From Blasia pusilla (lineage: Eukaryota; Marchantiophyta; Marchantiopsida; Blasiales): a stretch of DNA of 64,000 bases. Position 1 is the stretch's first letter; each line of letters opens with the position of its first letter. A model generated the notes under the pieces. The model saw only the letters and a program-made list of their open reading frames with translations. It had not been told where the DNA came from and did not search any database. The stretch lies in NCBI GenBank assembly GCA_050084515.1, contig CM114274.1, forward strand, positions 7,130,001 to 7,194,000, read 5' to 3'. Shown in pieces: positions 44,402-57,504 of the stretch. A program made the position numbers and the translations under genes.

Positions 44402-47400
44402 ATGGCACGGGATGCAGTATTATCCTATTGCACTGGACCAACTGGATCAGCCGATATGTCATGGTCATCAAAAGCACTGGAATGGATGTATTTCCTCCTT
44501 ACAGAACCATGTGGTCAGCGAATCACGACATTTCTGATCAACGCCATTTTCTTAGCTGTTTTGGGCGTCTTCGCAGCGCTGAAGCTCAAGTCAGTCTGGC
44601 GTGGAAGACGCGAAAGGAAGAAAGGAATCGGTCGCGAGCCTTCGACTGAATTCAGAGTTATCGGCTCTAGGCCAAGATTTCGACTCACCGTGATTCTCAC
44701 GGGATGTGCGAGTTTGATCTACCTGTTTGCTCTTGCATGGCGGTTTTGGGTCATGTTTGTTAGCAACTGGGACTATCCATCAATTATAGACTTCACTTTC
44801 TCCAGTATCCAGTTTCTCACCTGGTTCCTATTTGCTGCAATCGTCGGTCATGAGAAGTTATTCGCTGCCAAAACACATGCTCCAAGCCTGCGCTACTGGT
44901 GGGTGGCTACATTCGTTTTGTCTGTCTGGGCATTGGTTTCTGCAACAATCCAATTCGCCTCCAGTGATTCTACGTCCGATCCTGCTTCAGTGGATGACGT
45001 TATCGCCTTTTTTATTTTCCCAGTAGCTGCATTTTTGTTGTGGGTCAGCATCCGAGGAGAGACTGGGCTGATCGTGGAAGAATTCATTCCAGAGCTGGTT
45101 GAGCCTTTGATAGATGAGAGCCCAGAGCATCATGAACAGTATCTTGTCACTCCATTTGCCCAAGCAGGTTTTTTCAGCAGAGCAATCTGGTACTGGATGG
45201 ATCCTCTTCTGAAGCAAGGAGCCGATAAAACATTCGACTTGAAGGATATTCCGTATGTTGCAGCAGAGGACAGAGCTGAGAAAATGTACGATCTTTTCAC
45301 TTCGAATTGGCCGAAGGAACCTACACAGCGTCCTGTCCGGTTGACTCTGCTAAGGTGCTTCTGGCGGCAGATTCTGGTCATCGGCGTGTTGGCCATTGTG
45401 AGGTTATGCGTCATGTATGTGGGGCCTATGTTAATTCAGAGGTTTGTAGATTTTGCGTCCGGAATTTATTCGTCTCCGTATGAGGGTTATTACCTGACGA
45501 CGGTTCTTTTCGCTGCCACAACCATTCAAGTGTTGGCTTCCCATCACTACAATTTCCAGAGCACAAAGCTGGGGATGCTCGTCCGCGCTTGTCTCGTCAC
45601 ATCGCTTTACGAGAAGGGGTTACGACTATCGAACTCTGCAAGACAAGCTCATGGACTGGGGAAGATTATTTCCTACATGTCAGTTGATGCCCAAGTGCTG
45701 TCTGATGTGGTGATACAACTTCACAACATGTGGTTGCTACCCATGCAGATCATCGTAGCTCTGGCAATCTTGTATTCAGTTGTGGGAATCGCAACCATTG
45801 CAGGTATGGCCACTATGGTGTCGTTGGTTGCGTTTACATTGTTTACTTCAAGGTATCAGAAGGGGTACCTTGCGAAACTTGCACAAATGAGAGACTCAAG
45901 GTTGAAGGCTTTAAATGAGGTTCTCAACAACGTGAAAATCATCAAGCTTCAGGCATGGGAAGAACACTTCCGTCATCGTGTGGAGAGTTTTCGCGAGTCA
46001 GAATACGGTTGGCTGGTTCAGTACTGGATCTCTCTTTCCAAGAATATTGGTTCCTTGTGGATGTCACCGTCTGTTGTTTCTGTAGTCACTTTCGGGCTCT
46101 GCGTGGTACTGGGCGTGGAGTTAACACCAGGCAGAGTTTTTACAGCTACTGCAACCTTTCGGATCTTGATGGAACCTGTGCGTCTGTTTCCTCAAGCTCT
46201 GGTTGCAATTTCTCAAGCAATGGTCTCACTAGATCGGCTTGACAAGTTCATGCTCTCCCGTGAGCTAGATGAGAGTGCCGTCAAAAGGCTGCCACCTGGT
46301 GAAGAAATTGCCCTCAGCGTCAAGGATGGATCTTTTACCTGGGACGATGACAGCCTCAAACCGACTCTCACTGACATCAACATAAGTGTCAAGCGAGGCT
46401 CTCTAGTTGCTGTGGTTGGTATGGTCGGTTCAGGAAAGTCCTCGCTGCTGTCTTCAGTACTTGGGGAAATGTTCAAGCTTTCTGGCACGGTACTGTCTCT
46501 CTCTCTCTCTCTGTGAACTCTCATGAAACCTCTAGTCACTACTTGGTCTCCTGCACAAAATTCACAACACACAGAGCAAGAGCATATGCCGATATTGCTA
46601 AGCTGGTAATACCAGAATTTTCAACACATTCAGTAGCCTAGACTCATTGCCCAACTCTGCTGCACTGACAAGTCATGTTTATTGGCGGGCCCAATCATGT
46701 AAAGTAGATGGTGTGGTGAAGAGCTTCTTGGTTGACACTTGGAAGCTCCGCACCAACACGTTGTTTGGTCAGCACTCACAATATATGAGTGTCTCCCTCC
46801 TCTCATACGGTACCTTCTTCATTTTTTCCTCTCTCTACACCCATCCCAGATTCCCAGTCTCAAGCGCTGTCCAACCAGGGCGCGGGGTCTATACTCTATA
46901 TCGCAAGGCTACGACGGGCACTACTTAATGAGTAAAGTCTCTGAACTGTCATATCAGCACTCACAATATATGAGAGTCTCCCTCCTCTCATATGGTACCC
47001 CTTTACTTCTTCCTCTCTCTTCACCCCAGCCCAGTCTGAAGCACCGTACAACCAAGGCACGGTAGAAAGGCTACGAAAGGCACTAGTTAATGAGTACAGT
47101 CTCTGTCTGAACTATTTTGCGGGGGTACGAACTATTTGGGGGGTACCCCTTGCTTGTTCAGGACGGGGACAGTCCCCTTGACCCACAAGAAAAGCAGGAC
47201 GGGAACACAACTAAAACTCTTGCACCTTGTGTGATGATGGGGATGAAACCTCTAGTCACTACTTGGTCTTCTACACAAAATTCATAACACACAGAGCAAG
47301 AGCATGAATTGATATTTCTAAGCTGGTAACACCAGAATTGTTCAACACATTCACCAGCCTAGATTCACTGCCCAAAGCTGCGGCACTGGTAAGTAATCTG

Positions 47401-50400
47401 TTTTGGGGATCCCAATCAGGTGAAGTAAATGGTGTCGTAAAGAGCTTCCTGGTTGACAATTAGAATCTCCGCACCGACACTTTTTATGATCAGCACTCAC
47501 ATTACATGAGAGTGTCTCCCTCCTCTCATATGGTACCTTCTTCCCTTCAGGCACTACTTAATGAGCACAGTCTCTCTCTGACTTTTGTTGATGCTCGATC
47601 GCATGCTCAATGCTCTCAATCTCCTCGAGGAACTTGATGTTTGCCTGCTGTGGAAGTATTAGCTGAAATCTCTGAGAGTGCTGTGACGGGCTGGATTGAG
47701 CAGGTGACAATAAGTGGAAGCTCAGCATATGTTGCTCAGAGCTCCTGGATTCAGGGGGCCACCATTCAGGACAACATTCTCTTTGGACTTCCACTGGACA
47801 CATACAAGTACGAGGAGACTATTCGCGTTTGTTCACTGGAGAGAGATATGACCCTCATGGATCACGGGGACCAGACAGAGATCGGAGATCGTGGCATCAA
47901 TCTGAGCGGAGGGCAGAAACAGCGAATTCAGCTGGCCCGTGCTGTATACCAGGACTCGGACATCTACCTGCTTGACGACATATTCAGTGCAGTAGATGCT
48001 CACACAGGTTCCGAACTATTCAAAGTAAGCGTTTCAATGAGAAACCAGTGATCTGTCTTGGTGCAATGGACCATGCAAACAGAGCGGATCCTGTTCTCGC
48101 TATGCTTTTCGTTCAGATCGGATCGAAGTGTTTCTTCTTGTTAACCCGGTGCTTTCTACTTTCTATTTTGTTGAACAGGAATGTATCCGGGGTGTTCTCT
48201 CCAAGAAGACAGTGTTGTTGGTGACACACCAGGTTGAGTTCCTTCATGGGGCTGATCAAATTCTCGTAAGTTTCACGCATACCTTAAATCTTGAACTAGA
48301 CTTGAGATTGAATAGAGTACGTTAAATACGAAGCAAAGGTGTGCTCTTTAGCCATGTGTCATACATTCCTGGACGTTTAATAATGTAGAGAGTATGCATA
48401 ATTTGTTTAATGCTAGTCATGGCTGCGTAAGATGATCACCCATCTCAGGGTCTCGAAGGGAAGAAAGCTTGTTAAATCTATGCTTTGTACGAGTGGCCTG
48501 AAAGTTTCGGTTTGCAGGTCATGTCTGATGGCAAGATCGTACAATCCGGCACGTATCATGAGCTTCTTCAAGAAGGAACCGATTTCGAGGCTCTAGTGCT
48601 CGCTCATGGTGAAGCAATGGGCAAAGTCGGAAGCGGGAAGGATGAAGAGATCTCAGAGACTATATCTGAAGAGGAATTGTCCACACTCGGAATAGCACTT
48701 GAATCCTCAGGAATTGAGAACATTTCTCCAGAACAAGTTTCGAGCTCAGACAAACAGAAACCAAAGAACGTGGCTAAGGCAGATCGAGCACAATTAGTGG
48801 AAGAGGAAAAGAGAGGAGTTGGTCGTGTTTCATGGATCTTCTATAAAATGTATTTAACAAAAGCATATGGTTGGTCGATGCCCACAGCGGTGCTTGTTTT
48901 CCAAGGCCTGTGGCAAGTTTTCCTAGTATTAGCTGACTACTGGCTGGCTTTCGAAACATCTGAAAGTCATCGACCTCAGTTTCGTGGTGGACTGTTCATC
49001 GGTGTTTATGCTTTGCTTGCTCTTGGAAGCTGGATGTCGGTGGCCGCTCGAGTCGTGCTGGGCACTATCCTGGGTTTGCAAACCTCGCAATCATTCTTCT
49101 TGGAAATGTTACGCAGCATCTTCAGAGCACCGATGTCTTTCTTTGACACCACACCATCTGGAAGGATTTTCAGCAGGGTAAGTTCGAAATTTCGCGTGGA
49201 ATTTTTGGTGTTGTGCTTCAGGTCAATGGACTCATGATGCATGGTAACTTTATTTCATTGTCTGCTTCGAACTCCTTCAGTAGGTCATGTCCTTGAAATA
49301 ATGCTTGGAACTTTCCGCCAAAGAATAGGTGTCTATTCTTTGCGGTTGCGTTTCATGTAGGACTTAAAGCTCCTGCCGAGATGCGCTTAACCTGCGAATC
49401 ACGGGCGTATGTGCAGTCCTCAACAGATCAAACGACTCTGGATATCAATCTGGCTTTCCTTTTTGGCACAATAATAGGTGTCCTAGCATCCGCACTTGGA
49501 ATTCTTTTCGTAATGATTCAGGTGACCCCGCCGATTGCTCTCGTCATTGCGGCGCTGAGCTACACCTTCTTTATTTACCAGGTATGGTGATATGTGCATC
49601 TTTCGAAACCTGTCAGCCTATTTATTGCCTCATTTCACTGGTTTGGAGGAAGCTCAGATCATATCAAGACCATTTGTTGTACATAATTGCTCTCGTAAAC
49701 TTCAGATACGAAAAGGACACCTTCATACGAGACGCGTTTCGATAACTTGAAAATGTAGAAGGTAGCCCGATACAGCTGGTCGCTAACAATTACCGAAGTA
49801 CAGAAGACAATCTTGTCCTCTCCAGCCTTCGCATGTGTTTCCGGGTGAATCAGGTTTCTTGTCAGCCAAGCCGCATTCATCTTAGTGACTCGGTGATTCT
49901 GCAGGCATACTTCATTCCATCATCTCGGGAGTTGACAAGAATGGACGCCATCACGAAGGCACCCATTATTGATCATTTCTCGGCAACAGTTTCTGGATGC
50001 ACAACTATTCGTTGTTTCGAGAAAGAGAAAGAGTTTGTGCATCTCAATTTCGACCGTATAAATGGCAACTTACGCATGGACTTTCACAACAACGCAGCGA
50101 ATGAGTGGCTCGGGTATCGCCTCGAAATGATCGGCACACTTGTGCTATGTGTATCAGCTCTGCTTCTAGTCACTCTTCCAAAGAATTTCGTTAATCCTGG
50201 TATCATTTTCTCAACACCCTGATTTCTCAGCTGCGGTTGTTGTTCTTTTCACGAAATTGTGTAAATGGCTGGAAGTAACGTCTAAAGATCCGAAGCACAT
50301 TGGCTGGAAGTAACGTCTAAAGATCAGAATTGAGAGAAAAGCAGTGCTATTGAAGTGATTCTAGCCCACTTCAAACTATTTCGTTGGGAGTGCGTTTGCC

Positions 50401-52539
50401 TGATTTAGTTTTTCTCGGTTTCTCAACCGACTGCTAAGCCTGTGGCGGAATTTCGACCAAGTTCATGCTTTGATTTTAAGGTCGTGTTTGCAGATCTTGT
50501 CGGACTCTCCTTATCGTACGGCTTCGCACTCAATATTAGTCTTTACTGGCTTGTGATGACGCTTTGTCAAACCGAAAACAAGATGGTCGCTGTGGAACGT
50601 ATCAACCAATACACTGACCTACCGAGTGAAGCACCTCTGGTGATTGACGACAAAAGGCCTTCCCAGGACTGGCCCCAGGAAGGCACCATTGTGTTGAAGA
50701 ACTTGCAGGTAAACAGTTCTTTGCTTCGATTTAGTGGTCTTCTTTTCGGGGCGGGGCCCAACTTCTTGCAGCTTCCTTATCCTCAGGGTGTTTCCATAGT
50801 CTTTTCTTCTTCCAGTGACTTCATAGCTCCTCAGTAGGGTGGCACTGAGGACAATGCACGAAGCAGCGACGTAGTTAGATCGAGCATAGTGCGCTGGGTT
50901 GAAAGAGAAAGCCTATGTTTGGGAAGGCCCTCTCGAGTATTGTAGAAGCAATGTCCAATGGATGTCTTTCTCGAAGGAGGTCTGCTAGAGCGATGATATT
51001 TGAGCGTCATGACTTACAACTGTCCTATCCATGATTTCTGCAGTTACGTTATCGATCAAACACTCCCTTGGTGCTGAAGGGCTTGAGCTTGACAATTAGG
51101 GGAGGAGAGAAAGTGGGTGTTGTTGGGAGAACCGGGAGTGGAAAGTCCACACTGCTCCAAGCTCTATTCAGGTTAATCGAGCCGGCAGGGGGACAAATTC
51201 TCATTGATGGAATAGACATCTCAACACTGGGACTCAGTGATCTTCGATCGAGGCTGGCCATTATACCACAAGAGCCAACACTTTTTGAGGGCTCCGTGCG
51301 GAGCAATGTCGATCCTCTGGGGATCTATACCGACGAGCAAATTTGGGAGGTATGCTATATTTGCTGGTAACCTGGAGTCGGAAAATTTGATGCAAACAGG
51401 AAAAACTGTCGGAAAAGACCAGAGGTTCATCGTTACAATTTAAATACCTGTCCAAAGACGTCCAAAAGTGCTCATCTGGTAGTCTAATATTTGTCTTTTA
51501 GTTGTCTGATCGACTCTGTTCTTCAAGTCTTTGCTTTGAGAGCCCAGCTAATGAAGAAAGAGATGCGATGTGCAGTGCCTCGTGAAGTGCCAACTCGCAC
51601 ACATTGTGCGAGAAAAGCCCGAAAAGCTCGATTTCAAAGGTAAAATTATCTAGGCAGAGTTGGTCTCAATTTTAGTCGAGTCCAAGAGAATCGATAACGA
51701 CTTATAAATTAGAAGAAAGCCCGAAACTCCTCTCGTGTACGAGGACTGGTCGACCTGCGATGGGCCTTCCAGTCGTACCACATCATTGAGTTGCAGGAGT
51801 AGCTGGAAAGATAGAAATCGTGAACGAACCGTCGACGCATTCGAGATATTTGAGTAGGCGGAATCGTGGAACACCTAAACCCCAACCAAACTTGCTTGGT
51901 TTTATTAAATTCGACCCTGTCTGCAGTGGTGGACGACGGAGACAACTGGAGCGTAGGCCAGAAACAACTCTTCTGCTTGGGGAGGGCCATTCTGAAGAGA
52001 AGTCGCATTTTGTTTCTTGACGAAGCAACCGCGTCTGTGGATGCCCAAACGGATGCCGTGATCCAGAGGACCGTGAGAAAGGAGTTCGCAGCATGCACCG
52101 TCATCAGCATCGCCCATCGTATTCCTAGCGTAATGGACAGTGACAAAGTGCTGGTCTTAGATGCCGGTAAGCTCCTCGTTCCAATGGTCAGACTTCATTC
52201 CTAACCACATTTTGCATAAGTTGGAAGTCCAGATCCTCGCACTCGTTGAATCAAAACTCCATTCGAGGAAGCCAGTAGAGCAGTCTGGTTTTCACGTTTG
52301 GCGAGAAGCATGGAACGCTCGGCGCAATCCCGTAATGAACCTTTCCAGTGACTAGGGCATCCACACAGATGTTCCTCTCGCCTCGTCTTTTGACTAAGAC
52401 CTCGTGGTGTTCGTGTGTGTGTCTGTTCACAGGTTATGTTAAAGAGTACGACAGCCCTGCGAATCTGCTTCAATCCCGAGAGTCTTTGTTCACAGCTCTT
52501 GTTCGTGAATACGCAGCGCGTGCTAAGACCAACGACTGA
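44402..52539 (+). CDS. ABC transporter C family (MRP-type), 11 exons, 1515 aa
   Basis: Exons: 44402-46489, 47704-48024, 48179-48265, 48518-49177, 49417-49581, 49905-50199, 50494-50708, 51044-51349, 51576-51639, 51927-52166, 52433-52539. All introns are GT-AG, phases agree, and the total is 1515 codons plus TGA, the usual length of plant ABCC proteins. N-terminal membrane segments (TMD0, about residues 30-215) are followed by TMD1 (about 310-590). NBD1 has Walker [10 protein letters not shown] (673-681), signature LSGGQ (763-767) and Walker B IYLLDD (783-788). TMD2 is about 890-1200. NBD2 has Walker [10 protein letters not shown] (1305-1313), SVGQ (1409-1412) and Walker B ILFLDE (1428-1433). 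Asp instead of Glu after Walker B of NBD1 is usual for MRPs. The sequence is closest in feel to plant ABCC4/ABCC14: ATP-driven export of organic anions or conjugates at the plasma membrane or tonoplast. The exact substrate is unknown. It is the only intact gene in the window. Confidence 0.93.
46495..47540 (+). repeat. Duplicated segment and (TC)n inside ABCC intron 1
   Basis: Intron 1 (46490-47703) opens with a (TC)n run (46495-46513). A ~290-bp segment beginning AAACCTCTAGTCACTACTTGG at about 46525 is repeated at about 47234 with modest divergence. A third, short piece (CTCACAATATATGAGAGTCTCCC) occurs near 46962. These repeats account for this being by far the longest intron of the gene. Confidence 0.8.
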
Positions 52540-54121
52540 CCAAAAATTCAGAGTATTTACCAGCGACCCACGGACGAGATCAAAATGCCATCATGAGCCC
52601 TGGGCAGGTAGACTAGTAGCATTAGGCTACTGGTATATGCGAGAGGATCTGAGGAAAAAATTAGTCAAGGGTCTCGACCGATAAGAATTTTGGAGCTGAT
52701 GTAATTACGGGCATTTCAAGACCGTGCTCTGTGACGCGCTGCATAATAAGGGTATGGCAGTAGCGGCTCAGCCCTAGCTCTGTGAACAGTTTGGTGCATT
52801 CCTCTCGCCGTCCGTCGCATCGTTTCAAGATAGTATCGGTGACGACAAGTATGTCCGAGCCAACGTTTGAGAAGTGATGCCTAAGAATCTGAGCAACCGA
52901 CTCGTTCTCTTGGCACTGATGTAACATGGAGCCTTTCAACACAGAGACCTGATGAGGCTGCGATCTGTAGATAGCGGGCCTCCTTCAAATCCATAGCATA
53001 CGCAGACTTCCAATTTTACCCTCAAGATTTTGTAGCAAATTCATGGAATGGTCTTAAAACGCCTTCATTGCCGAGAGCACGAAAGTCCGGTCATCTGCAC
53101 CACGAGGTCCTTTTGTATACAACCTAGGTTCATGGCCGAAGTTGACATGTTTGCAGTCTCCTGGAGATAGAGATCTTCCGGTATCTGCTTCATTACTCTT
53201 TAATATGCTGCAGTTTCTATCGAAGATAGCGATCTTTCGCTAATCTGCTTCATTACTCTTATGTCTCGCGGCTTCCATCCAGCGAGAAGCTCTCCTCTCT
53301 CAAGTCGGAATTACATCATTCCCAGTGTAGTCATTGCAAACACACGGAGTCCATCTCACCTTCATGTAGAGCGTTAAGTTCTCATTTCTCACAATTGGAT
53401 CTTCGCGCTTGGAACGTGAATCACCCTTTCTTCTCTCGCACATATCTTCATTTCTTACAATCGGATCTCGAGGCACGATTAGATCCATCTCAAATCCGGG
53501 GGAATGAAGTGTTGTTCATCCAGTCCAGCGTCAGCGAACTTGCGAGCGATAGGAGAGTCTTGATGGTGAGGGAAAAGATCGGATGAAGGAAACAACAATG
53601 AACTCTTAACGAAACTAGTCTTGCGCGCGGACTCTGCTCTCTACACGGGAAAAGAGTGCGAGAACGAAATCAATCAAAGACTCAAACACAACTGAGGGCT
53701 CATCCACAGGAGGCCAGAAAGGATGAGAGAGTGTCATGGAAAACGTGTTCCAGCAAACAATGCACACGACGTGTTGTAGCATATCATGCACACATTCATG
53801 CGAGAATACCGCTTGGCCTCGCACACGCCTTATCCCTCGCACAATATCTATGATCGGAACAAAACAGTTGTTCTTGGAAAGTTATCCCCTTTTGATAGTA
53901 TAGAACACACTCTTTTATTAGAAAAAGTGTGTACATTTGTCATTATTCTAAAATATTTCAGTTTTATAAAAAGAAAGTTGTTAGAGCTTTGTACACGTTT
54001 AATACTCTTTATCCTTTCATTATTACTGTGAATGAAATCATCAAATCTTCCATTCATGCATGGTGGCTTGTGATTTAGTGATTCACTAGTTGGTGCCCGC
54101 GATCTTTGGACTACTACTGAA
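52540..54121. other. 3' flank of the ABCC gene, no further gene recognised
   Basis: A 93-codon minus-strand frame (52942-52661) has no recognisable similarity. A ~45-bp motif (ATAG...GATCTTTCGCTAATCTGCTTCATTACTCTT) is repeated near 53165 and 53225. Around 53890-54110, AT-rich sequence ending in CACTAGTTGGTGCCCGCGA could be an LTR edge with a primer-binding-like site, but it is cut by the Helitron that follows. Confidence 0.3.
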
Positions 54122-55422
54122 CTAGGAAGGTGCCCGTGCAATGCACATGAAATAAAAAGTGTTTGAAGAGCTTTTGTTAGTAAGAGGAGAAAAGGAAAAT
54201 TTGGGAAATTTCTAAATTATAAGTAGAGAAGAAGTTTTCAGTTGGTTAAAAAAATTGAAAATTTTCCAGATTTCCAAATCTTTTTCAAAATTTCCAATAA
54301 AGTTTTTTAGAGAAAGGGGTAGTAACTCCTCTTTTTAAGGGCAAGTTCGGGAGGGCCGAATCTAGCCCAAACCGGATTCTCTCCCAAAGCGTGGCTGCCG
54401 TAGATTCCTGATCCAATGGTTAGGGGGGGTTCGTTCCAGGGAGCAGGGCTATACTGAAGGGGTTTGGGGTGGTTGCAAGTGTGGGTGAAGGCCACGCAAT
54501 CACTTATGATGTTGTGCCAAACTTATTACGACGTTGTGAATTGCTCTTGGTGCCGCAGGAGCTAGATGTCTTTCTCAAATTTGCAGCCTGCAAAGTGTAG
54601 ATTGTGTCCAAAAGTTGGTTGCAGGTTGGAGCTGCAGTTGCAGGTCGGAGTTGCAGTTGAAGCTGAGAGTTGTCAAGACGGGAGGCGATGCAACAGTATG
54701 CGAATCAACATGCATTTTCTAAGTGGAAGATGCCTAGAGAGAGTAGGCAGAATGCAAGAAAATAGGATTTCATTCTAAGAGCTATTTTCTGAACTTTGCA
54801 TCAGGGACCCACAATAGAGCTTGACAACTTACGCTTGTGAAGAGGCATGTATTCCTCTATACGCATCAATAAAGGTGCGAAGCTCAGAAGCTAAGGCAAT
54901 TAAGCCTGAATGGCTTATGTTGTTGAACGCATCTTATCGTCTATACATACATGAATAAAGCCATGAAGCTCAGAAGAAAAAGAAATAAAAGCCTCGATGG
55001 CTTTTGTTATGAATGCATGTAAACGCAATGAAAGTTACCGAAGCGGATGAAGTGCGCATTGTAAGTGTGGGGGTTTCGTGAAGGAATAAATAGTTCCAAG
55101 ATCCTCGGGAGCTGTAAGTCCTGACACCTCTTTGAGGGCCAAAGGGTTGTTTAATCGACGGACCTCCCTCGTTCAGAAGATCTAATTGTCTTCCGAATAG
55201 AAAATTTGAATCGACCTAAAACAAACCGTTAAAATGTATTACGGCGCACAAAACCCTAAGAATCTAATCGGACAACACAGAGGCATGCCATCCAACGGCT
55301 ATGAGTCGCGATAATGGCATGTCAAACTCTGAAAATAATGTTGTTAGATTGGCCCAAAATGCCACGCGTCAGACGTTGAAGTGTTTGGGTTAGGAGATGC
55401 CACTCTCCCATAATAGTATAGA
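54122..55422 (-). mobile_element. Non-autonomous Helitron, copy 2 (1301 bp)
   Basis: On the minus strand it starts at 55422 with TCTATACTATTATGGGAGAG. It ends at 54122 with a small hairpin (GTGC ATT GCAC), then GGGCACCTTCCTAG. The host bases are A before the 5' end (plus T at 55423) and T after the 3' end (plus A at 54121). No Rep/helicase is inside. It contains a short two-copy repeat (AATAAAG...GAAGCTCAGAAG, about 54870 and 54955), possibly captured host DNA. Confidence 0.82.
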
Positions 55423-55762
55423 TTGGAAAATATACTACGGGAAAGATTATTTACCAAATTTGAGACATAAAAAATGTTGGCGAGCATAATCATTAGATTA
55501 TTTATCAAAGTTTTGAATATCAATTTCATCCACTATTTTCCAGTGTTCTTGCTATTTTAAAGGAGATTTCCTTTTAAAGGAGGGCTTGACTTCTTCTAAA
55601 TGAGCTACTAAATAAAGTAATACCCCCCTCCTCAAATTATAATAAAGATTTTATGATTTCCTCTCCATGATAGCTAATATGTTGTATCACATTTCTTCAT
55701 GGAAAAAAATTTATATTGTTAAGAAACAACTTTCCTTATACACAAAGTGTGGGTGTACTCAA

Positions 55763-55936
55763 TCTATATTATTATTGGAGAGTGCCCTCAAGAGAGGTGC
55801 CACGCCTCCTTATGACACGTGTCTTTTTGGGCCAATAGCATTTGTTCAGTGCATATTCTTCCGTTTAGTTCAGTTTGGATGTTTTCCATGGTACGCCGAG
55901 TTCGGATGTTTTTCATCCGTGTAGAGCACGGTCTAG
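55763..55936 (+). mobile_element. Minimal Helitron, copy 3 (174 bp)
   Basis: Starts TCTATATTATTATTGGAGAG (20 bases identical to copy 1) and ends with hairpin CCGTG-TAGAG-CACGG (55917-55931), then TCTAG. It is flanked by A (55762) and T (55937). It is almost only termini, so it is strictly dependent on a helper. It lies 340 bp from copy 2. Confidence 0.85.
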
Positions 55937-57199
55937 TATTAGTATATGTGTGCGCGTTAAAATGGGAAATATTTGAATCTTGTTCATATCACCGCCCATC
56001 TTTGACATAAACTCACAAGTTTAAGTCTTTGACATTGGTAAGATGAGTGTTGTGATTGAATGAAGAAAATCGAGGCTACCATACATTGTTTTTTATAATT
56101 TCACACCTTAACACATGGAATGCATGAATGGAAATTCACCACATATATGTGGGTTTGCCACTTTTTGACCACTTTGTGGCATACTAATGGGCACCCTACC
56201 ATGTAATACAATTAGCCTTGTAGATGTTGAAGTGATGAGATATATTTATAAGCCCCTCTTTCATGTAATCATGTCTTGATATCAATTTTTTTAAACATTT
56301 TTTTAAAAATATTTTTATAGTTGTTGATATTTTCCTTCTTTATTAATGGGGAAGTTAGCTTCTAAAGGCATTCCTTTTTTTTTCTTTGATGGGTTGTGAT
56401 TGGATCTTTGAGTCCCATTTTTTTCTACCTTGGGTGTATTCTCGCATGTGATCTTATGTAGTATGAACCTAGACTACATGCAAGACTATATGCAATGAAT
56501 CATATTACTTTTATGAAAAATAACAGAATATTTTTTAATTCCTCAAAAAAATGAAAAGAAATGAAAAATGTGGCCATGAACAAGACCATTTGTTTGTGCA
56601 TGTTTCAATATTTTTTTGAGGGAACTTAGATTCCTTCATATAATATAAAGTTTAATTTTCTCGACCTATTTGGAACTCCCATTTTGACTAAGACTCATCT
56701 CTTGAAAGTTAGTATCTTACCCCTGACTGAAATGATCACATATAGGAAATGAGTTATAATTCAATAAAGTCTCTCCAAATTTTATTTGAAAGTAATAGGG
56801 GAATATGATATCTAGATGGTAAATTTTGAAAAATGTCATGTTAAGGTAATTTCAGGATGGGCCCTTTAATGATATTCCATCATTAAATTTAGTGAAAAAA
56901 CTAAAATTTCAAACCCCTCATCTTTATGTAGCTGCTAAAGTATTTCTAGGTCAAAATTCTAGGGAAAAATTAGACAAAATTTCCTCCTCTTGCAAGTATG
57001 GCCCCAGGTGTTCCATAGTTGGAAGTGGCAACCATTTGGCTTGACATTTTCTACCCTAGATCTTGTACTATCCACTCTAGATCTTGCATATTGTTATATT
57101 TTGCGAGTCAAACGCGAATACTTTATGAGTGTAAAATTTTCTTCTTAGACTCACAAAGTAGTGGTAAATTTTGCAAGTTCTTTGTGTGTATTCTATCAT
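55937..57199. other. AT-rich intergenic, nothing recognised
   Basis: Low-GC DNA with poly(T) tracts; no gene or element terminus recognised. Confidence 0.4.
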
Positions 57200-57504
57200 G
57201 TCATGCACATACTCATCGCTACACAACAAACATCGTTGTCACCAAACATAGACATATACACGCACGATCCCATGCTAACTCATGGCATCCAAACAACGAG
57301 ACGAGAAGTACCACAATATCTCCGAAACAACTCATCCCTCTGGGAACACGCTTGCATCCATACATCAGGGTCATCAAAGTTCAACATCTCACCAACATCT
57401 CGACGAATGGCTGTAGGTAAATCGGGCTCTTGGCCATAAAGTAGCAAGTATGGTGAGAAAGACGCTAAGGATGCATGCATGATGAATCTATATCTCATCG
57501 CCAA
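57200..57504 (-). mobile_element. Truncated fragment of the methyltransferase/PHD Gypsy family
   Basis: On the minus strand, 57504-57311 encodes part of the integrase tail (RYRFI, SPYLLLYGQEPDLPTAI, DVWMQACSQRDELFRR). It is fused directly to a block A that ends in CATGAC at 57200. The PHD region, polypurine tract, A1 and B2 are missing between. The higher-coordinate side is cut at 57505 by a CACTA-like end. Confidence 0.75.

Noticed and set aside
52661-52942. A small minus-strand gene behind the ABCC gene
   Set aside because: 93 codons without a recognised motif, no neighbouring exon, and no conserved context.
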